From Cristatella mucedo (taxonomy: Eukaryota > Bryozoa > Phylactolaemata > Cristatellidae), in contig WPIO01000011.1 of assembly GCA_009760855.2 (NCBI GenBank), positions 3,132,001 through 3,196,000 on the forward strand: DNA of 64,000 nt. Reading direction: 5' to 3'. Positions 58,108-64,000 of this stretch are shown here, in pieces (positions within the stretch are counted from its first letter, which is position 1; each line of letters opens with the position of its first letter). The translations under genes were made by a program, and so were the position numbers. The notes beneath the pieces were generated by a model. That model made no database searches. It saw only the letters and a program-made list of their open reading frames with translations, and was not told where the DNA came from.

Positions 58108-58847
58108 ACTGATTCCACAAAGCCACAAAGACTAAGTTAGTGTGATGCAGGAGTTTTCTATAGCAAACTCAAAGCCTAATCGGCTTTTGGTACACATACG
58201 GTAGCCAACAGACTTCATCTCGTGCAACAAAAAGAAAAGGTGAGAAGCATTTGCCGAGTCAGGAGGACAGTTGAGGTAGTGAGCAGCATGGAAGTAGGAG
58301 CTGAGGATGGCTGGAAAGGATGTGCTACAGTCGGCAGCAGGAGAGTCGGGTAAGAATTGTGGAAGTGAGTTCCACAGTCTAGGACATGCAGAGCAAAAGA
58401 TTCTGTCACCAACGGTCTTTAAGTGAAGGAACTAAACAGCCAATCTATTGTCCATAGAAGACCTGAAGGCACAAGGCAGAAACTGGTGCAGCAGTTAGGT
58501 ATGAAGGAGTCAAGCCGTCACAGCCCTTTGGGTCAGCTTAAGAACTTCACTCTGTATTCCTTGATCAACCGGAAGTCATCGAAGCTCCTTCAGCAATGGT
58601 GACATATAGTCAAACCTCTGGGATTTGTTAAGTAGCCTTGTAGACATATCTATCAACATGGCAGTGGCCTAGTAGCTTTTTTTGGTAGTCCAGCCTAAAT
58701 GGAATTGCAACTATCTAGTCGAGACAGAAACCATGGAGCAAGTTAAATTTCTTGCAAGCCACCTTGGTAGACAGTCCCTAATCTTAGATAGGGATCGGAT
58801 GTGATGGCTAGTGGTAGAGGCAATCTACTTAATGAAACTCTTAAGTT
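58108..58847 (-). mobile_element. LINE-B copy
   Basis: Reverse copy lacking the repeat tail but extending further 5' than most. It includes sequence equivalent to GNSLLAGL (about 58700), the LSKIRS segment (GTCCCTAATCTTAGATAGGG) and the LNFQSFI region near 58830. Heavily mutated. Confidence 0.75.
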
Positions 58848-58980
58848 GTCAAAGACGGCACCTACAATTTATGAGCTTTCGCCTTGTATGCACCCAAAGT
58901 CTGGAACTCACTTCTGACGTGTCACTACCTGCATTGACCTTGCAACTTTTACTTTTTAGCGAAACAATTGCTAAAAAAAA

Positions 58981-59110
58981 GTACTTCATTTGTATAGCAT
59001 CCCAAGAGAACTGTAATCTCTATCCGGGTTCTTTGCACATGCCGCAGGGCTCTAGCCCACGACCCTGGCCGTAAAAGGTGAGCCCCCTTACCCCTGGGCC
59101 AAACCAGAGC
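58981..59110 (-). mobile_element. SINE-A copy
   Basis: Reverse copy: CATTTGTATAGCATCCCAAG tail, GCACATGCCGCAGGGCTCTA, B box GGGCTCTAGCCC, then CTTACCCCTGGGCCAAACCA. Confidence 0.78.
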
Positions 59111-59344
59111 TCTGCTCAGCTTGCACTGCACTTCAGTACTTGTTGTTCCTCTGTGCTTCGCTGCTGCTTACCAGCGCATGATTCTGTGCATGCGTTACAA
59201 ACCAGGGGTCCTACTAACCGGTGGCCCTGAGTGTCGCCTTGGGTGCATTTGTATGCTGGTCTAAGCACAGCGCTTTGCTTGTGCATGCCTGCCCAAGTTT
59301 CATACTGTAATGCCACTTAACGTCGAGCATTGCATTGATTCTCT

Positions 59345-59432
59345 TGCAGCGAGCTGTAAGGCGCCTAGATAGAGGTCTAGTTCTTTTATGATATTATGCA
59401 TACAACCTATTACTGCTGTTATCATTATTATT
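59345..59432 (+). mobile_element. LINE-A/SINE-A 3' tail
   Basis: AAGGCGCCTAGATAGAGGTC and TAGTTCTTTTATGATATTAT, then ATCATTATTATT; only the shared 3' end is recognisable. Confidence 0.6.
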
Positions 59433-59822
59433 GTAAGCCAGCAAGAGAATAACGCTCATTGATGTTGTTTCACACTTACTTGGGAAAATCTCCGGGTAGA
59501 CGAGGCAGTTGGGAGCTATCGGGTGGCAGCCACATGCAACAGCTTCAAGCCTACAATGAGGAGAAAAGAGTGAGACGGAATCGACTGCAGTCCACTCACT
59601 GCAGCCGCCGCCAACACTGCAAAGCCCATGAGTGAGCAGTGCAACCACAGCGATCCATCTGCATAACGATGCTTCTTCTGATTAAGTTTAAAAAAATGCA
59701 AAGCTGTCACCATTGATTTGCCGAGACAAGGCATGTAGCATAACAGCTGGAGACCTGGCAATCATCAAGAAAGGGGGCCAAGTGGGCCACACTTGTAAGC
59801 ACGATCAGTCCGATAAGTACTG

Positions 59823-60335
59823 CAATGCACTGCATCTCCGGCTCTAACTCCACAAAGCCACCAAGACTAAGTAGGATCACTTGATCTTTGATCAGATGCA
59901 GGGGAGTTATGTTCTATAGGGGGCAAAGATCAAAACCTAAGCAGCTCTCAGTACATATTCGGTTGCCAAAAGACTTTATCTCACACAACAAAGGGAAAGT
60001 GAAAAGCATATGAGTTGGGAGAGCGGTCGAGTTCGTGAGTGCATGGAAGTAGCAACTCAGGAGGGCTGGAGAGGATGTGCCACAGTCAACAACAGGCAAG
60101 TAGATTTCGTTGCGTAAGAATTGTTGAAGTGAGTTTCACAGTCTAGGACCTGCACAGCAAGAGTTTCGCCCAACGGTCTTAGAGTGTAGGCACTTAACAA
60201 CTAATTTATTTTCTATACAGAATCAGAGGGCACGAAGAGGTCGAAACTGGTGCAGCAGTTCAGCTAGGTATGAAGGAGGACCTTGTGGGTCAGCGTAAGA
60301 ACCTTGCTCTGTATCTGTTGATCAACCTGACTGTC
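59823..60335 (-). mobile_element. LINE-B copy
   Basis: Reverse copy: GCACTGCATCTCCGGCTCTA, CACAAAGCCACCAAGACTAA, TCTAGGACCTGCACAGCAAG, GGTCAGCGTAAGAACCTTGC. It ends near GTTGATCAACC. No intact frame. Confidence 0.78.
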
Positions 60336-60796
60336 GTTCCGTTGACCTGCACTAGCATAGTCGTGGTCATTGCAGGGCTACCTAAATCGGTTCCCTACAA
60401 TGTAGCTCTCACAACACTTGTACACGAGTGAAGCAAAGAAGTAAAATTTCTCTGGGTCGGCCAGCTTTTACCTTGTGACTTTCATAATAGGCTAAGGCTT
60501 GAGCTGTTTATCTCATATCCAACGTCTCAGATCACACCGTTAACCTCTTTCAGTGGTCTACGCGAGTCAGTGTTGCAAAAAAGCATTTGCATATGCCATG
60601 AGGTGGATCAGCTCTTAATTATCTTACCTGAGTCTTTGTGATACGCTTGAAGGGATATCTAGATGTCTTGAATACCCATAACTGTATATCAGACGTTCGA
60701 TAAATCGATCATTCTACATTTATTGTCTGCCAACTATTCGATGACCATAAAGGAAGAATGAGGAGGCAAAAGAAAGGCACCACTTGCTATGCTCTA

Positions 60797-60905
60797 TTTA
60801 TGCACACAGAAAGCCCCTCAGGCTTTTAGTGCGACCCACAAAACTCTCCACCGTAACACCCACTTAATCGGTGTGGCCTCTCGGAGTTTCAGACGACGAT
60901 ACAGG
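60797..60905 (+). mobile_element. LINE-B 3' end fragment
   Basis: AGAAAGCCCCTCAGGCTTTT, AAAACTCTCCACCGTAACAC and a decayed TCTCGGAGTTTCAGACGACG match the 3' end of LINE-B (5935-6030). Confidence 0.6.
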
Positions 60906-61109
60906 TGCATACTTCATACTGGTCCACGTGGTGACATTGTCAATAGTTATGGCATGATGATTGCCAAGGTTTTTCTTCTTGAATGCCCACTGTCACATGC
61001 CTAGGCTCATGCTACTGGCTATATTGCATTTCAGTGGTTTATTCATATCTTGGCGACAGGTTTCATGCATAGGAGCCAGCAGCAAAAGGTTTTGCAGAGA
61101 GCCTCTGAA

Positions 61110-62160
61110 GTACTAGTTAGCCCTGGGATTCCTGGTCTGGGTTCCCCTTTCTTCTTTTCAGAATCTACACTCTCCCTCTAGCTGATTTCACACAGCCACG
61201 CACAACCTTGGCTACAATTAGACAAAGATGAAACCCGGCTCTTCTATGATACTTCTAGCCCTCCAGTATCTCCGAGTCTCTCAACTTACTTGAAGCTTGC
61301 ACTGCCTACATTAGCACTTGGATGGCAGCTAACTTTCTTAAATTGAACGACAACAAGACCAGCCTGACGGACAAGTGAAAATGTCGAGTCACTAGAAGTC
61401 GATTGGAAAGACGAAAAATCAGGACACGGCCTTCAAAGATGTCCTTTCACTGGATGAACACAGCAGCTGCCTACCCCCTGTCCGAAGTCAGCTCTGCCCA
61501 CTTTAAGTTATCTAACATCACAACGCGGCTGACATGCTTAGCCAAGGGATCCGCAGCTAAATTGGTTCCTGCATTGGAGACTTTGCACTGAGATTTCAAT
61601 AGGTCTCTCCTTGCAGATCTCCCTGCCCGAGTAATATAGTGCTTACTGCGGTCGTCTACATTCGGCATGCCTTGTCTGTCGAAAGCAGCCACTGCCTGTC
61701 TCTATACTAGCTCCATTAGTTACCCATCAAGCAGCTCATAGAATCAACAGTACTGTAATTGCCTTAAAGGAAATTTTCTCCTCTTGCTCCGGCTTAGCTA
61801 TTTGAATTATTTACTTGCAGGGCATCCCAGTGACATCAGTTCCTCCGAATCTGACTGCAGACTGACTATGTGTGCCTGGGGCCAACCGTATTTGGAGGTG
61901 GTGCGGTCAGTTTCTATGCACATACGGCCTGGAACTCTCTGCCAACCGACATCACGGCATCCCCAGACATGAAAAATGTAAAGTGAAAAATAAATCAACC
62001 GGTTCTTTGCGATGTGTGAGCTTTATCCACGTGATTCGTCCTTTACGAACACATGAGTGTTGCTCTTGTGAAAGGTTTTTGTCACTAACCAATGGATATG
62101 CTTCGCGTACATCTGTGCTCAGCCTACCTTGGCACGCTGTTACTATAGCTTGCCAATGGT
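61110..62160 (+). mobile_element. Very decayed LINE-A copy
   Basis: Recognisable segments in order: CCTGGGATTCCTGGTCTGGG (GSVLG region), ACACTCTCCCTCTAGCTGAT (TLPLAD), TTGGATGGCAGCTAACTTTC and TTAAATTGAACGACAACAAG (TWMAANFLKLNDD/NK), CTTTCACTGGATGAACACAG (LSLDEH). Multiple deletions; no 3' tail. Confidence 0.65.
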
Positions 62161-62798
62161 AATCCTGTACAGCTCATGGACAGTAGGTCACTATAATCGA
62201 TCCTGATAAGGCAGCAAATTAGGCGATGAAGGAGCAATTTCACTGCAGGTCGGCAAAGAGAGGCCAGGTGTCACCGTGAGACCAGGCTTGAATTGCACAG
62301 AGGGTTTTTTGTGGATCGAGCTTCTAGCCCTCTCGCTCCGATCGCTGGTCTATGTCAGCTAGGAAGCCAGCTGCCTTGGGCAGTTGCCCACTAGAAAGGT
62401 GGCCTACTAGCTGTCAATGCTGGCATCTGCCAGGTCCAATAACAAGTCACCGAAGACAGAGACAGAGGGGCAGCCACTGATTGCAACAGCTCTGCGGCTG
62501 GCATCACGGCATCAAAAAGATCACAGGTTCGACTTTTCGCTATTGCCAAAAGCATATGGCTAGATAATCATAGTAGCAATAAACACTCACAAAGTACCAT
62601 ACGAGAGCTACCTCTCTTCCATGGTGCTCTACATATACTAATCTGATAGCTGTCGGAAGTAGATAGCCCGAGAAGGCACAGTGACAAATGTGATCTGCCA
62701 GCTATCACCAAGAAATACACCACGGGACTGACCAGCAGACTCAAGACCAAACCTGGGTGGGCTAAGGCAAAGCTAGAGAAAGTGTGCATACTGCACCA
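62161..62798. other. No feature recognised
   Basis: Moderate-GC sequence with no supported gene or repeat. Confidence 0.3.
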
Positions 62799-63238
<440 letters not shown>

Positions 63239-63465
63239 TCGGTGCTCTTAGTTGCTCTTCGGTGCTTGGCAGAGCTGGCAACCTGTGGATGTCCAAACCA
63301 CAAATGCCGACATCAAAGAGGCTAATTCATGTATTATAAGAAGCTGCCTCAATGCTAAGCCTGTTAATGTAGACCGTGAGCTGACCACCAGAGCCCTAAG
63401 TATTGGTTTGCACTAAGCTCTTTCTGAGGAAGAGGCAAGTAGACTGCCATGGGCCCCACTTAATT

Positions 63466-63550
63466 AGCCTCCCCTTCCCTCTCAGACCCTTCCCTCTCAG
63501 ACATTCAGCTTCCCTCTCCCCCCCCAGACCTTGCTCTCAGACATTCAGCA
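63466..63550. repeat. Short imperfect tandem repeat
   Basis: CCCTTCCCTCTCAGAC is repeated, and CTCTCAGACATTCAGC occurs twice (about 63495 and 63534). Confidence 0.7.
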
Positions 63551-63749
63551 TCAGCACACCGTCCTGCTGTAGGCAGCCGGACCGGACCACCAGGGTGCCA
63601 ATGTCAAATGCTAGCCTGAATGGAAGATATGACAGACTGAAGCTAGATGCAATCTCATCCAAATCACCAGGAACTTTCATAATTGGCTGCAGCCCACACG
63701 AAAAATGAGCACAAACAAAATTAGCATAGCACCAAGGCTAGTATTGAGC

Positions 63750-63883
63750 AGTAATGGCTCTTTAGGTAAGGCGGTTGCTTTTCACGACCTCGGCCCCGAG
63801 GTCGTGGTTTCGAATCCTGTGGTGGGCGGTACTTTATCGCCACTGCAAGCGGTGGTGATAGCCGTAAAGACTCTTCTGTCTCT
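63750..63883 (+). mobile_element. SINE-B copy, truncated by LINE-A
   Basis: TTAGGTAAGGCGGTTGCTTT head, GACCTCGGCCCCGAGGTCGT, B box GTGGTTTCGAATCCTG, hairpin 63836-63859, ACTCTTCTGTCTC. The tail is missing; a reverse LINE-A 3' end follows directly. Confidence 0.85.
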
Positions 63884-64000
63884 AATAATATTAATATTAA
63901 CAATAATAATACACTTAATAAAGCATCCTCAAAGAATTCAATTTCTTTCTACGCGCTTCACATTTGCTGCACAGGGAAACACGATTGAATGGTGAATAAT
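63884..64000 (-). mobile_element. LINE-A 3' end, running off the window
   Basis: (AAT)-rich start, then CACTTAATAAAGCATCCTCA, TTTCTACGCGCTTCACATTT and GGAAACACGATTGAATGGTG, the reverse of the LINE-A 3' end. The element continues beyond the right edge. Confidence 0.83.

Overview
This is nuclear DNA from an animal, most likely an invertebrate. The evidence is a spliced TGF-beta superfamily gene with a GT-AG intron, several families of LINE and tRNA-derived SINE elements, a solo LTR, and many long dinucleotide and trinucleotide microsatellites. No bacterial gene organisation, rRNA, complete tRNA gene or CRISPR array is visible. I cannot name the species. The one recognisable host protein is too divergent to be an ordinary vertebrate orthologue.

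Layout. (1) 1-4750 is a GC- and CpG-rich block. It holds a 27-bp minisatellite, a promoter-like region and a two-exon activin/inhibin-beta-like ligand gene (1200-1617 joined to 2146-3077, 449 codons plus stop). (2) 4750-16900 is lower in GC and filled with decayed LINE copies, a SINE nested in a LINE and a possible hAT transposase scrap. (3) 16900-20870 is a second GC-rich block with open frames but no recognisable protein; a short LINE-A copy sits inside it, flanked by a 6-bp target duplication. (4) 20870-38750 is a repeat graveyard. It contains the most complete LINE-A copy (27170-30600, endonuclease plus reverse transcriptase), a solo LTR, head-to-head LINE copies, and a 23-bp minisatellite split by a LINE-B insertion. 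(5) 38760-40800 is a third GC-rich block with an uninterrupted (CTG)55 tract. (6) 40800-64000 is again LINE, SINE and microsatellite, including an 830-bp compound microsatellite.

Mobile elements. Names are local to this report. LINE-A is CR1/L2-like, ends in (ATT)n, and has about 17 copies or pieces. LINE-B is a second reverse-transcriptase family ending in (ACATT)n, with about 11 copies or pieces. A third LINE fragment lies at 47560-48130. SINE-A has a tRNA-like head and a tail that matches the LINE-A 3' end, so LINE-A is its likely mobiliser. SINE-B has a different tRNA-like head and a 24-nt hairpin that shows a compensatory base-pair change between copies. Almost all copies are 5'-truncated and broken by stops or frameshifts.

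Only the activin-like gene is a confident host gene. Open frames within microsatellites and GC-rich blocks are mostly compositional artefacts and have been left out. Coordinates of repeat edges are read by eye and may be off by about 5-20 bases.
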